From Microbacterium sp. 18062 (lineage in GTDB: Bacteria > Actinomycetota > Actinomycetes > Actinomycetales > Microbacteriaceae), in contig NZ_CACSKB010000022.1 in the NCBI RefSeq assembly GCF_902706225.1, positions 1 to 64,000 on the forward strand: DNA of 64,000 bases, written 5' to 3'. Made by a program: the position numbers and the translations under genes. The stretch's first letter is position 1. The number at the start of each line of letters is the position of its first letter. The notes beneath the pieces are model-generated. The model was not told the origin of the DNA. It was given only the letters and a program-made list of their open reading frames with translations, and did not search any database. Positions 52,063 through 61,177 of this stretch are shown one piece after another.

Positions 52063-53846
52063 GCGTCCCTCCCCCGTGCCGGATCGGCGCTTCCGTCGAA
52101 AGCGGCGCCCGAGGCGCGTTGGTCTCCGCCATCGCGGTCGTCGAGGCTGTCGGCGGATGCCGGCAGGTGCACGCTGAACGAGGTCCCGACCCCGGGCGTG
52201 CTGGTGACGGCGATGTCGCCGCCGTGGGCGCGCACGAGCTCGCGGCTGATCGAGAGGCCGAGCCCCGTGCCTGCGAAGGTGTCGTCGGCGCGGAAGAACC
52301 GCTCGAACACCCGCGACAGCTCGTCGCGCGACAGCCCGATCCCGGTGTCACGGACCGTGATGACGGTCGAGAGACCGTCGGACTGGGTGGTGAGCACGAC
52401 CTGCCCGCCATCGCGGTTGTACTTGACCGCGTTGCTCACGAGGTTGTCGATGACCTGCCGGATCCGGAGCGGGTCGGCGTAGGCGTGAGCGGGCCGGATG
52501 CCGGACATCTCGATCTCGATCGCGCGCTCGGACGCGGTCGGCTCCCAGGACTCACCGCTCGCGCGGACGACGTCGGCGATGTCGATGTCCTGCTGGGAGA
52601 TCGTGAGGTCGGCCGACATCTCCGAACGGCTCGACGCGGTGAGGATGTCGGAGACGATCCCGAGCAGCCGCGCCGCGTTGCGCTCGGCGACCTCGAGATT
52701 CTTCCGGGCCCGCTCCGGAACGGCGGGATCGTCGACCGCCAGCTCGAGGTATCCGATGATCGAGGTCAGCGGGGTGCGCAGCTCGTGCGAGACCGAGGAG
52801 ACGAGCGAGTCACGGGCGCGCAGCGCGGTCAGCTCGCTCGTGACGTCGCGCGAGACGATCACGGCACCGCTGTCGGCGCCGTCCACGGCGCGCGTGCGGC
52901 GGGCGGTGACGCTGAGCGCCCGCCGTCGTGCGCCCTCGCCCCCGAACCACACGATCTGGTTGTCGAAGACCTCGCCTCGTGCCGCACGCGCGAAGGGGAT
53001 GTCCGCGCGTGCCAAGGGCGTCACGCCGTCGGAGGCGAACGAGGCACCGCGCTCGCTCCCGGTCGTGTCGGCCGTGCGCGCGGCACGCTGCAGTCGCGCG
53101 TGGGCCTCGTTGGCGACCGTCGTGGACCCGTCGGCGGCGATGCGGATGACTCCGAAGTCGATCGTGTCGAGCACCTCCGCGAGCAGCTCCTCCTGCTTCT
53201 GAGCGCGGCGCAGCGTGCGCGCCATCGTGCGAGTCTGACGGGTGAACAGCACCCGTTGCGCGGTCATCTGCCGGGCGAGGACGACGCTGATCGAGGCGAC
53301 GACGATCACCATGAGCGGGAGGGCGATCGTGAAATAGCTGATGCTCTGACGATCGTCGAGCAGTGTCGTCGAGAGCATGATCGCGGGGATCAGCAGGATT
53401 CCGAGCAGATACCCGCCCAGGCCGTAGAAGATCGCCAGCCAGATCACCGGGAGGAAGAAGAGCGTGCCGAATCCCGCGGTCGGACTCGCCTGACGCAGCA
53501 GCGTGATGCCGACGATGTCGATCAGCGGGATGGTGATGACCCACCATGCCGAGACGCTCGCCCACGGCACGAGGATCGCCGCGCCGCCCGCGCCCAGCAC
53601 GATGATGGCGCCGATCCAGAAGATGCCCAGGTCTCCTGTGAACGAGAAGACCCCCGAGGCCACCACGAACACGAGCACCACCGCGCACAGCGAGAGCTGG
53701 AGGATGGCCGTCGTGCGAGCCCGCCCGCTCTCGAGGAACGGCGGCAGCGCGAAGAATCGCCCGAGATCGCGGATGCGCGTGCGCAGCCCCCGTGAGTCGA
53801 CAACGCGGTCCGCGACGGGGACCTCCGTCGTGTCCTGGTGGCTCAT
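52059..53846 (-). CDS. Membrane PAS sensor histidine kinase (copy B)
   Basis: A 595-residue protein with the same layout as kinase A: ~6 membrane helices (about 35-195), PAS-like region with VIRIAADGSTTVANEAHARL, HisKA SSVSHELRTPLTSIIGYLEL, HATPase NLVSNAVKYNRDGGQ, DTGIGLS and GTGLGLSIS. The kinase cores are close paralogues; the sensor halves diverge more. ATG at 53846 follows TAGCGT by 6 nt. It is cotranslated with its degenerate-GGDEF partner. Confidence 0.9.
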   Translation of the reverse strand: MSHQDTTEVPVADRVVDSRGLRTRIRDLGRFFALPPFLESGRARTTAILQLSLCAVVLVFVVASGVFSFTGDLGIFWIGAIIVLGAGGAAILVPWASVSAWWVITIPLIDIVGITLLRQASPTAGFGTLFFLPVIWLAIFYGLGGYLLGILLIPAIMLSTTLLDDRQSISYFTIALPLMVIVVASISVVLARQMTAQRVLFTRQTRTMARTLRRAQKQEELLAEVLDTIDFGVIRIAADGSTTVANEAHARLQRAARTADTTGSERGASFASDGVTPLARADIPFARAARGEVFDNQIVWFGGEGARRRALSVTARRTRAVDGADSGAVIVSRDVTSELTALRARDSLVSSVSHELRTPLTSIIGYLELAVDDPAVPERARKNLEVAERNAARLLGIVSDILTASSRSEMSADLTISQQDIDIADVVRASGESWEPTASERAIEIEMSGIRPAHAYADPLRIRQVIDNLVSNAVKYNRDGGQVVLTTQSDGLSTVITVRDTGIGLSRDELSRVFERFFRADDTFAGTGLGLSISRELVRAHGGDIAVTSTPGVGTSFSVHLPASADSLDDRDGGDQRASGAAFDGSADPARGRDA

Positions 53847-54369
53847 ACGCTGACGCTACCGTCCCGCGCGCGGACGAGGTCATTCGTACGCGCGCTCGTC
53901 CCCCGAAAAGGGGACACTCAGAATCCGAAATCGCCGCCGTCCGGGTCTGCTCCGAGTCTCTGAGGCACGGGGCGGTCGCCGGGTCGCGGGTCGAGCGACC
54001 CCGTCATGCGTGGGGTGCTCGCTTCGACACGTTACCTCGCGCAGCCCGCGACGGCGCGAAGGCGGACTGCTCCCGTGCGAGCGCGACCCGGTCCCGTACA
54101 CGTCCACGCTCGTCGCACGCGCGGGCCGATCTCCTCCGCCACGGCGCCCGATGAGGTCGTCTGCACCGCCTCGTCGCGCCGTACCCTCCTGGACGTGCCG
54201 GCCGGATCGAATGCATGCCCGTGCTGCCCCCGCGCCGGATCCCACGAACGCGGCGCCACCGGACGAGGGCCGCTGACGCGGCGTTCGCGAGGTCTCGTCC
54301 CGCTGTCGACGGATCCGCCCGGGGCGGAACGGGGCGAGGGCGCAGGCGAGGCGGGACGAGGCTGGGGGC
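53847..54369. other. Gene-free 523-bp stretch between kinase B and clpP
   Basis: Frames here are Arg/Ser/Pro-rich shadows with no family features. A small hairpin, GTCCCC-CGAAAA-GGGGAC, lies at about 53896-53913. Promoters for the divergent kinase and clpP genes must be here; only the kinase -10 is clear. A degraded gene cannot be excluded. Confidence 0.6.
53853..53858 (-). promoter_or_regulatory. -10 box of histidine kinase B (leaderless)
   Basis: TAGCGT on the minus strand, 6 nt before the ATG at 53846, with no Shine-Dalgarno between. Confidence 0.5.
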
Positions 54370-55066
54370 ATGACCGACGACCACGAGACCTCCCGCTTCG
54401 GACCCGACGCACGCCGCGAGCTCTACGGCCGCCGCGTGCTGGTGCTCGACGGCCCGCTCGACGACGACAACGGCATCCTGCTCGCGACGCAGCTGCTGTC
54501 GCTGTCGGCGGAGGACGCCGCATCCGACATCGCCCTCTGGATCCACTCCCCGGGCGGCTCGGTGCCGAGCATGCTCGCGATCCGCGACGTCATGCGGCTG
54601 ATCCCGAACGACATCGCCGCCGTCGCTCTCGGCCTCGCCTGCAGCGCGGGGCAGTTCCTGCTCTCGGCCGGCACGCCCGGCAAGCGCCATGCCCTCCCCC
54701 ACGCCCGCGTCCTCCTGCATCAGGGATCGGCGGGCATCGGCGGCTCCGCGATCGAGGTCGCCGCGCAGGCCGACGACCTGCGGCACATGCGCGACACGGT
54801 GCTGGGCCTGATCGCCGACGACACCGGACAGCCGACCACGCGGGTCTTCGAGGACTCACTGCACGACCGGGTGGTACACGGCGCAGGAGGCCGTCGACTA
54901 CGTCTTCATCGACGGCATCGTGACCGATGTCGGCGTGCTGACCCCACGCAGACGCCGGCCCGCCGGCCTCGGCGAGGACGAGGGGGCGGCGGATGCAGCA
55001 TCCCGAACGTCGTCGCGCAGCATACGTGCGGCGATCGCATCATGGACGTCTACTCGCAGCTGTTGA
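54370..55066 (+). pseudogene. ClpP-family protease 1, interrupted by a one-base insertion
   Basis: Up to codon 167 this is a good ClpP: IALWIHSPGGSVPSMLAI, LGLACSAGQFLLSAGTPGKR (catalytic Ser), PHARVLLHQGSAGIGG (catalytic His) and VFEDSLHDR (Asp region). After HDR the family should read WYTAQEAVDYVFIDGI; that is present but shifted by one base because of an extra G in CGGGTGG at 54868-54874. Restoring frame ends the protein at TGA 55064-55066 (~231 residues), overlapping the next clpP. In the unshifted frame the two ClpP domains fuse instead. Assembly error is possible. Confidence 0.75.
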
Positions 55067-55515
55067 CCGAGCGGGTCGTCTATCTCGGCACGGGCATCGA
55101 CGCCGGCGTCGCGAACGCGCTGATCGCGCAGCTCCTGCACCTGGACGCCGACGGCCCCGACCGCGACATCCAGCTCTACATCAACTGCGAGGGCGGTGAT
55201 CCATCGGCGATGCTCGCGGTGTACGACACGCTGCAGCACGTACGACCGGATGTGGCGACGACCTGCGTCGGACAGGCGATCGGCGTCGGTGCGGTCATGC
55301 TCGCCGCGGGCGCGCCCGGCAAACGCGCCGTGCTGCCTCATGCGAGGGTCGTGCTGCATCAGCCGGCGGCACAGGCACGCGGTGCCATCCCCGATCTCAT
55401 CCTCCGGGTCGACGAGCTCGTGCGCGTCCGCGGCGACGTCGAGGGCATCCTGGCGCGGCACACGGGACGCTCGGTGGAGCAGTCCGTCGTGCCGGCGACC
55501 GGACGCGGCAGGTGA
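55042..55515 (+). CDS. ClpP-like protein 2, catalytic Ser missing, short C-terminus
   Basis: A 157-residue ClpP relative: YSQLLTERVVYLGTGIDAG, DIQLYINCEGGDPSAMLAVY, GAPGKRAVLPHARVVLHQPA. The nucleophile motif GQAxS reads GQAIG, so the Ser is Gly; the oxyanion-side SPGGS is CEGGD; and the tail stops after TGRSVEQ with no D..RDR..T.EEA.. helix. The usual length is ~200. It may be a regulatory subunit or a decaying pseudogene. It overlaps the frame-corrected clpP1 by 25 nt, like the clpP1-clpP2 pairs of Actinobacteria. No ClpX/ClpC gene adjoins. Confidence 0.7.
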   Translation: MDVYSQLLTERVVYLGTGIDAGVANALIAQLLHLDADGPDRDIQLYINCEGGDPSAMLAVYDTLQHVRPDVATTCVGQAIGVGAVMLAAGAPGKRAVLPHARVVLHQPAAQARGAIPDLILRVDELVRVRGDVEGILARHTGRSVEQSVVPATGRGR

Positions 55516-55582
55516 ACCGCATTTCCCCGCCCGACGGAGCGCCCCGAGACCGCCGGTCCGCCGCTTCCACGCAGAACAACGG

Positions 55583-55618
55583 CGAGAGGGCCGGGACCCG
55601 CAGGTCCCGGCCCTCTCG
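55583..55618. terminator. Perfect 16-bp hairpin between clpP2 and rpsA
   Basis: CGAGAGGGCCGGGACC and GGTCCCGGCCCTCTCG pair without mismatch around a CGCA loop. It lies between convergent genes, 24 bp past the rpsA stop, and should terminate both. Confidence 0.9.
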
Positions 55619-55642
55619 TGAAGAGGTGCTAACGCCTGACGA

Positions 55643-57103
55643 TCAGCGTCCCGACAGCTTCTCGCGGAGCGCCGCGAGAGCCTCGTCGTCGGCGAGGGTG
55701 CCGCCCGAGCTCGAGTCGCTCGAGAACGAGGACGAGCCGGTGCCGGCGTCGACCGTGCTGGGGTTCGCGGCCTCGGCCTCGGCTGCCTTGATGACGGCGG
55801 CCTTGTGCGCCTCCCAGCGACCCTGAGCAGCGGCGTACTCCTGCTCCCAGGCCTCGCGCTGAGCGTCGAAGCCTTCCTTCCAGGCGTTGGTCTCCGGGTC
55901 GAAGCCCTCGGGGTACTTGTACTCGCCGTTCTCGTCGTACTCCGTGACCATGCCGTACAGGGCCGGGTCGAACTCGGTGCCGTACGGGTCGACCGACTCG
56001 TTCGCCTGCTTGAGCGAGAGCGAGATGCGGCGACGCTCGAGGTCGATGTCGATGACCTTGACGAAGACCTCCTCGCCGACCGACACGACCTGCTCGGCGA
56101 GCTCCACGTGCTTGCCCGAGAGCTCCGAGATGTGCACGAGTCCCTCGATGCCGTCGGCGACGCGGACGAACGCGCCGAACGGGACGAGCTTCGTGACCTT
56201 GCCCGGGGTGACCTGGCCGATGGCGTGGGTACGGGCGAAGACCTGCCACGGGTCCTCCTGGGTCGCCTTGAGCGAGAGCGACACGCGCTCGCGGTCGAGG
56301 TCGACCTCGAGGATCTCGACGGTGACCTCCTGGCCGACCTCGACGACCTCGGAGGCGTGCTCGATGTGCTTCCACGACAGCTCGGACACGTGCACGAGGC
56401 CGTCCACGCCGCCGAGGTCCACGAACGCGCCGAAGTTGACGATCGACGACACCGTGCCCTTGCGGACCTGACCCTTGTGGAGGTTGTTGAGGAAGTTGGA
56501 ACGGGACTCCGACTGCGTCTGCTCGAGCAGGGCACGGCGCGACAGGACCACGTTGTTGCGGTTCTTGTCGAGCTCGAGGATCTTCGCCTCGAGCTCCTGG
56601 CCGAGGTACGGGGTGAGGTCGCGGACGCGGCGCAGCTCGATGAGCGAGGCGGGGAGGAACCCGCGCAGACCGATGTCGACGATCAGACCGCCCTTGACGA
56701 CCTCGATCACGGAGCCGGTGACGACACCGTCGTTCTCCTTGATCTTCTCCACGTCGCCCCAGGCGCGCTCGTACTGCGCACGCTTCTTCGACAGGATGAG
56801 GCGGCCTTCCTTGTCCTCCTTCTGGAGAACGAGGGCCTCGACCGGGTCGCCGACCTTGACGACCTCGTTGGGGTCGACGTCGTGCTTGATCGAGAGCTCG
56901 CGGGAGGGGATGACGCCCTCGGTCTTGTAGCCGACGTCGAGGAGCACCTCGTCGCGGTCGATCTTCACGACGGTTCCTTCGATGAGGTCGCCGTCGTTGA
57001 AGAACTTGAGGGTCAGTTCGACCGCGGCCAGGAAGTCCTCAGCAGATCCGATGTCGTTGATGGCGACCTGCTTGGTGGCCGGGGCGGTCGTTGCGGTAGT
57101 CAT
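55643..57103 (-). CDS. rpsA: 30S ribosomal protein S1
   Basis: A 486-residue protein with four S1 RNA-binding repeats (for example GDLIEGTVVKIDRDEVLLDV, GQVRKGTVSSIVNFGAFVDL, GQVTPGKVTKLVPFGAFVRV). The C-terminal ~130 residues are an acidic, Gly/Ser-rich extension found in Actinobacteria (DPETNAWKEGFDAQREAWEQ region). It helps mRNA bind the ribosome. ATG 57103 fits the conserved N-terminus; longer in-frame starts are not family-like. Confidence 0.97.
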   Translation of the reverse strand: MTTATTAPATKQVAINDIGSAEDFLAAVELTLKFFNDGDLIEGTVVKIDRDEVLLDVGYKTEGVIPSRELSIKHDVDPNEVVKVGDPVEALVLQKEDKEGRLILSKKRAQYERAWGDVEKIKENDGVVTGSVIEVVKGGLIVDIGLRGFLPASLIELRRVRDLTPYLGQELEAKILELDKNRNNVVLSRRALLEQTQSESRSNFLNNLHKGQVRKGTVSSIVNFGAFVDLGGVDGLVHVSELSWKHIEHASEVVEVGQEVTVEILEVDLDRERVSLSLKATQEDPWQVFARTHAIGQVTPGKVTKLVPFGAFVRVADGIEGLVHISELSGKHVELAEQVVSVGEEVFVKVIDIDLERRRISLSLKQANESVDPYGTEFDPALYGMVTEYDENGEYKYPEGFDPETNAWKEGFDAQREAWEQEYAAAQGRWEAHKAAVIKAAEAEAANPSTVDAGTGSSSFSSDSSSGGTLADDEALAALREKLSGR

Positions 57104-57309
57104 GTAGTGGGTTGTCCTTGTTGGGTTGGGTGTCAGGCCTCGGCACGTGCGTTCGCACGTTTCGCGGTGTCGTGTCCGCCGGAGCGGACAGATGCTTCGA
57201 GCCGAGGCGAAGCGGATTGTTCTTGCGTTGTCACGCACGCACACCGAAGAACGGATGCAGACGAGTGACACCCAAGGCTAGCAGACCACGCTTCCGCGCG
57301 GGGGCGCGT

Positions 57310-57843
57310 TCACCCCTGGAAGTCCTCCGGGTCGACGTCGTCGAGGAACCGTCGGAACTCCTCGACCTCCTCCTCGGCATCGCCCTCCCTCTCCGCATCC
57401 GCATCGTCGTCGCCGAGCACATCGCGGTCCGAGATCGTGTCGAGGATGCCGGCGCGCTCGAGCACGTCGTCGGCGACCCAGATGGTCGATCCCGTGCGCG
57501 ACGCGAGGGCGATCGCGTCGGAGGGCCGCGCGTCGATCGTGCGCACGCCGCGCGGCGTGACCAGCGTGATCTCCGCGTAATAGGTGCCGTCCTCGATCCG
57601 CGTCACCTCGACGCGTGTCACGGTCCCCTCGAGCGACTGCAACAGCGACACCATGAGGTCGTGCGCGAGCGGGCGCGGCGGCTCGGCCCCTTCGACGGCC
57701 ACGAGGATGGAGGTCGCCTCCTGCGCACCGATCCACACGGGCAGGATGCGGCCGGAGCCCTCGGGCTCGCCCAGCGGCTTCAGCAGGATCACGTGCTGCT
57801 CGGCCGCGTCGAGCGCGACGCCCAGGATCCTGACCCGAACCAC
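57310..57843 (-). CDS. Bifunctional nuclease family protein (DUF151)
   Basis: A 177-residue protein. RILPVWIGAQEATSI, RPLAHDLMVSLLQSL and RTIDARPSDAIALASRTGS are the bifunctional nuclease (BFN) signatures. The C-terminal ~35 residues are strongly acidic. Plant BFN has RNase and DNase activity; bacterial members are largely untested. GTG start. The 206 bp up to rpsA holds the rpsA promoter region but no gene. Confidence 0.9.
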   Translation of the reverse strand: MVRVRILGVALDAAEQHVILLKPLGEPEGSGRILPVWIGAQEATSILVAVEGAEPPRPLAHDLMVSLLQSLEGTVTRVEVTRIEDGTYYAEITLVTPRGVRTIDARPSDAIALASRTGSTIWVADDVLERAGILDTISDRDVLGDDDADAEREGDAEEEVEEFRRFLDDVDPEDFQG

Positions 57844-58016
57844 GGATGCCGTCCTCTCTCGATGGCGACGCGCCGAGGGGGACGCCGTTCCGCCATGCTA
57901 CGTGGGCTGCCCGCCGCGGACACGGCGCGTCGGCGGCCCGCATCCGGGACCGAGCGGATCCGCCGGGCTTATCCATTCAAGGGAATACGTCACACCGACC
58001 CCCCGTTGCATCGGGC

Positions 58017-59048
58017 ATGGAACGCTTCGGAACCCTCTCCTTCGGTCACTACGGGCCCCTCGGCGGCGGCCGCATCCTGACCGCGAAGGACTCGATGCTG
58101 CAGGCGATCGACCTCGGTGTGGGCCTGGACGAGCTGGGGGTCGACGGCATCGCCTTCCGCGTGCACCACTTCGCCCGGCAGCAGGCATCGCCGATGCCGC
58201 TGCTCGCCGCGATCGCCGCGCGCACGAACCGCATCGAGGTCGGCACGGGCGTCATCGACATGCGCTACGAGAACCCGCTCTACCTCGCGGAGGAGGCGGC
58301 GGCGGTCGATCTCATCAGCGACGGACGGCTCGCCCTCGGTGTGAGTCGTGGGTCACCGGAGACCGTCGTGCGCGGCTACGAGGCCTTCGGCTACACGGGT
58401 TCGACCGACCCGCGCGGTGCGGACATCGCCCGCGCGCACTTCGACATGTTCCTGCGGGCGATCTCCGGCGAGGGTCTCGCCGAGCGCGACCCGGACAGCC
58501 CGTTCGGCGGCGGAACCGGTCGGCAGCAGATCGAGCCGCAGTCCCCCGGTCTCCGCTCCCGCGTGTGGTGGGGTGCGGGCAGCCGCGACTCCGCCGAGTG
58601 GGCGGGGCGGACGGGAGTGAACCTGATGTCGTCGACGCTCCTCACCGAGGCGGACGGCACGCCGTTCGACCTGTTGCAGGCGCAGCAGATCGACGCGTTC
58701 CGCGCGGCGTGGAAGGAGGCAGGCCATGCCGGCACGCCGCGCGTCTCGGTCAGCCGCAGCATCTTCCCGATCACGACCCGCGAGGACGCGCTGTACTTCG
58801 GCGGGTCGCAGAGCGGCGATCAGATCGGAGTGATCGACGGCATGCGTTCGACCTTCGGCAAGACCTACGCCGCAGAGCCCGACGTTCTGGTCGAGCAGCT
58901 GCTCGCCGACGAGGCGATCCGCTCCGCCGACACCCTCACGCTGACCATCCCCAGTCAGCTCGGGGTCGAGTTCAACCTGCGGGTCATCGAGTCGTTCGCG
59001 ACGCACGTCGCCCCGGCGCTCGGCTGGAGACCGTCCACGGCGAGGTGA
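58017..59048 (+). CDS. LLM-class flavin-dependent oxidoreductase
   Basis: A 343-residue luciferase-like TIM-barrel protein: GVDGIAFRVHHFA, TNRIEVGTGVIDMRYENPLYLAEEAAAVDLIS and DGRLALGVSRGSPE, with VWWGAGSRDSAEWAGRTGVNL later on. It likely uses FMN or F420; the substrate is unknown. No strong Shine-Dalgarno precedes the ATG; starts further upstream would lie in non-conserved sequence. It is divergent from the BFN gene. Confidence 0.9.
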   Translation: MERFGTLSFGHYGPLGGGRILTAKDSMLQAIDLGVGLDELGVDGIAFRVHHFARQQASPMPLLAAIAARTNRIEVGTGVIDMRYENPLYLAEEAAAVDLISDGRLALGVSRGSPETVVRGYEAFGYTGSTDPRGADIARAHFDMFLRAISGEGLAERDPDSPFGGGTGRQQIEPQSPGLRSRVWWGAGSRDSAEWAGRTGVNLMSSTLLTEADGTPFDLLQAQQIDAFRAAWKEAGHAGTPRVSVSRSIFPITTREDALYFGGSQSGDQIGVIDGMRSTFGKTYAAEPDVLVEQLLADEAIRSADTLTLTIPSQLGVEFNLRVIESFATHVAPALGWRPSTAR

Positions 59049-59071
59049 GGCGGTGACACCCGTCCGTCGCG

Positions 59072-59800
59072 TCAACCGCCGAGCGCTCCGTACCCGAGCA
59101 GGTACAGGGGTACGTACACGAGTCCGATGAGCAGCGCGTGCGTGAACACGAACCCACCCGCCTCCAGCGCCTTGCCGCGCGTGCGCAGGTGCGCGCCCAG
59201 CTTGCGCAGCATCCCCCGCGGATGCCGCACGTCCCAGCTGTTGAACCGCAGGTAGCGGCCCAGATACACGCCCACCGCGCCGAGCACGATCACGGTCCCC
59301 GCGAACGCCCAGCTCGCCGCCGGCGGCGACGCCGCGGGCGTCGGATCGAGCAGGATCGCGATGAACCCCGTCTGCACGACGGCCAGGCTCAGCACGGCGT
59401 TCGCGATGCCCGAGAGCGTCAGCGTGAGCGTCTGCACGATGTCGTACCAGAGCGGCACCGGGTCGCCCTCGTGCCGATGGCTGAGATTGAGCTCGGTGAT
59501 CAGGTAGATCGAGTTGGGGAAGAACAGCAGCCACAACACCGTGCCGACCAGGAGGTACGCCCACAGGATGCCGGCCGACAACGACGTCGACAGGCCCGCC
59601 GCCTCGCTCAGCACGGGAGCCAGGAACACCAGTCCCGAGACCGCGACGACCGCCGCCAGCACGGGGACGAACGACAGTGCGATGTTCACGAGCATCGGCC
59701 GATAGAGCCGGGTCCCGTACACGACCGAGCGCGACGCGACCAGTACCGCAGCGTAGACGTTCAGTAGGACGACGCAGACGAAGGCGGCGACGATGGGCAT
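59072..59800 (-). CDS. DUF1361 membrane protein
   Basis: A 242-residue protein with six to seven membrane helices. LWLLFFPNSIYLITELNLSH and WYDIVQTLTLTLSG, plus RYLRFNSWDVRHPRG, are the DUF1361 hallmarks. Function unknown. It is convergent to the oxidoreductase, 23 bp away. Confidence 0.88.
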   Translation of the reverse strand: MPIVAAFVCVVLLNVYAAVLVASRSVVYGTRLYRPMLVNIALSFVPVLAAVVAVSGLVFLAPVLSEAAGLSTSLSAGILWAYLLVGTVLWLLFFPNSIYLITELNLSHRHEGDPVPLWYDIVQTLTLTLSGIANAVLSLAVVQTGFIAILLDPTPAASPPAASWAFAGTVIVLGAVGVYLGRYLRFNSWDVRHPRGMLRKLGAHLRTRGKALEAGGFVFTHALLIGLVYVPLYLLGYGALGG

Positions 59801-59871
59801 GATCCCGGTCTACCGCATCCGCTCTCGTGCGCGCCTCACCGCATCCGCCCGCCTCACCCTGCGACCGGCCC

Positions 59872-60801
59872 TCACCGGACGTGCAGCGCGCCGGCGTCGA
59901 TGCGCGCGGTGAAGCCCTGCACCTCGCCGATCTCTTCGCCGTCGATCTCGAACGCGAGCGGATGCGGAAGCCGGACCCGCACGCGCGCGGCCTGCCGGTG
60001 CTGCACGGTGTCGGTGCTCGTGGCCTGCTTGTCGCGGTCGAACATGCGCATGATGCCGTTGTCCCACACCACCGACTTGAGCGTGTCGAGCCACTGCAGC
60101 GCGCCGTCGGCGTTCACCACCAGGATGTCGAGGGAGCCGTCATCGGGCGCCGCGTCGGGCAGCAGCGTCACACCGCCCTGGATCGTGCCGCAGTTGCCGA
60201 TCAGCACGGTGTGCGCCGCCACGTCCTTCGGCTTCTCGTCGTCGACGGCGATCGACGCCTCCACGACCTCCGACGACGACACCGCGCGACCCAGCGCCTC
60301 GACATAGGCGAGCCACCCGGCCTTGTCCTTGAGGTCGTCGTCCGTCTCGGCCAGCATCTGCGCATCGAGACCGAACCCGACCATCACCACGAACCCGTGC
60401 GTCTCGGGTCCGCCGTCACGCTCAAGGTCGACCCATCCGATGTCGATCGAGCGCGGGGTCACGTCGGCCACGCGCGCCAGCGCCGCCTTCACGTCGCCGA
60501 GCGGCACGCCGAGATTCCGGGCGAGCAGGTTCCCCGTGCCCTGCGGCACGATCCCGAGGTGCGCATCGGTGCCGGCGAGAACCTCGGCCACCGCCCGCAC
60601 CGTGCCGTCGCCTCCGGCGGCGATCACGATGCCGCATCCGGCATCGAGCGCCTCGCGCGCAGGACCCTGCCCCGGATCCTCCGGGGTCGTCTCGAACCAT
60701 GCGACGTCGGCGTCGGGCAGGACGTCGTCGATCGCGGCGCTCAGCTCCGCCTTCGCGATCTTGCTCGGGTTGAAGACGATGCCGATCCGGGATGATGTCA
60801 T
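59872..60801 (-). CDS. Diacylglycerol kinase family lipid kinase
   Basis: A 309-residue protein of the DagK/YegS type. IGIVFNPSKIAKAEL at the start, IAAGGDGTVRAVAEVL (nucleotide site GGDGT), LGIVPQGTGNLLARNLGVP and PDDGSLDILVV are the signatures. It phosphorylates a lipid, probably diacylglycerol, for phospholipid recycling. ATG 60801 matches the family N-terminus; a further upstream start is Arg-rich and unlikely. Confidence 0.92.
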   Translation of the reverse strand: MTSSRIGIVFNPSKIAKAELSAAIDDVLPDADVAWFETTPEDPGQGPAREALDAGCGIVIAAGGDGTVRAVAEVLAGTDAHLGIVPQGTGNLLARNLGVPLGDVKAALARVADVTPRSIDIGWVDLERDGGPETHGFVVMVGFGLDAQMLAETDDDLKDKAGWLAYVEALGRAVSSSEVVEASIAVDDEKPKDVAAHTVLIGNCGTIQGGVTLLPDAAPDDGSLDILVVNADGALQWLDTLKSVVWDNGIMRMFDRDKQATSTDTVQHRQAARVRVRLPHPLAFEIDGEEIGEVQGFTARIDAGALHVR

Positions 60802-60861
60802 ACCCCCACCCCACCGCATCCGAGCGCGACAAGCAAGAACGACGGACACGCCGCCCGCGAC

Positions 60862-60954
60862 TCAGCTCCCCGGAGCGGGAAAGACCTGTCCGAGCGCCGT
60901 GAAGATCGACGGCACACAGATCGCCAACAGGATGAGGCCGAGGCTGATCACCAC
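60862..60954 (-). CDS. Possible 30-residue hydrophobic peptide
   Basis: From a GTG, the frame gives a single hydrophobic helix (VISLGLILLAICVPSIFTAL) and a short GQVFPAPGS tail. It looks like a small membrane protein. No clear Shine-Dalgarno was found, and an alternative is that it is the tail of a lost larger gene, because the frame is open further upstream (RPTGGVV). The rest of the 376-bp gap before the NYN gene contains only repeat copy 4 and a GTCTCGTC/GACGAGAC dyad near 61060-61110. Confidence 0.35.
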   Translation of the reverse strand: MVISLGLILLAICVPSIFTALGQVFPAPGS

Positions 60955-61114
60955 GCCGCCGGTAGGACGAAGGGCCGCAAGAAGGGTCAGCGACGCGTGG
61001 ACCGGAGAGCCCCGGCCCGGTCCGCGCTCTGCTCGATGAGCGCCGCGACAGCCGGGTCGTCTTCGTCTCGTCGCTTCGCTCCTCGCTCAGGGACCGAGAA
61101 GACGAGACTCTCGG

Positions 61115-61176
61115 GTCAGCGGCCTGGGTCGCTGACGACCAACGAAGGAGGAGAGATCTCCCCCTCCGGGGAGGCT
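61115..61176 (+). repeat. Dispersed 3'-end repeat, copy 4
   Basis: The core GGGTCGCTGACGACC then AACGAAGGA (one base different from the other copies) is followed by CTCCCC-CTCC-GGGGAG at 61158-61173, a 6-bp hairpin. It ends 1 bp before the NYN stop codon on the minus strand, the same position relative to a stop as the other copies. Confidence 0.7.
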
Positions 61177-61177
61177 T

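Noticed and set aside
53880-54371. A 163-codon minus-strand gene in the gap before clpP
   Set aside because: Very Arg-rich, no hydrophobic core pattern, no start signal.
54370-55515. One intact 381-residue double-ClpP protein
   Set aside because: The linker region is Arg-rich and out of frame with the conserved ClpP C-terminus that continues in the next frame; a frameshift explains it better, though not fully excluded.
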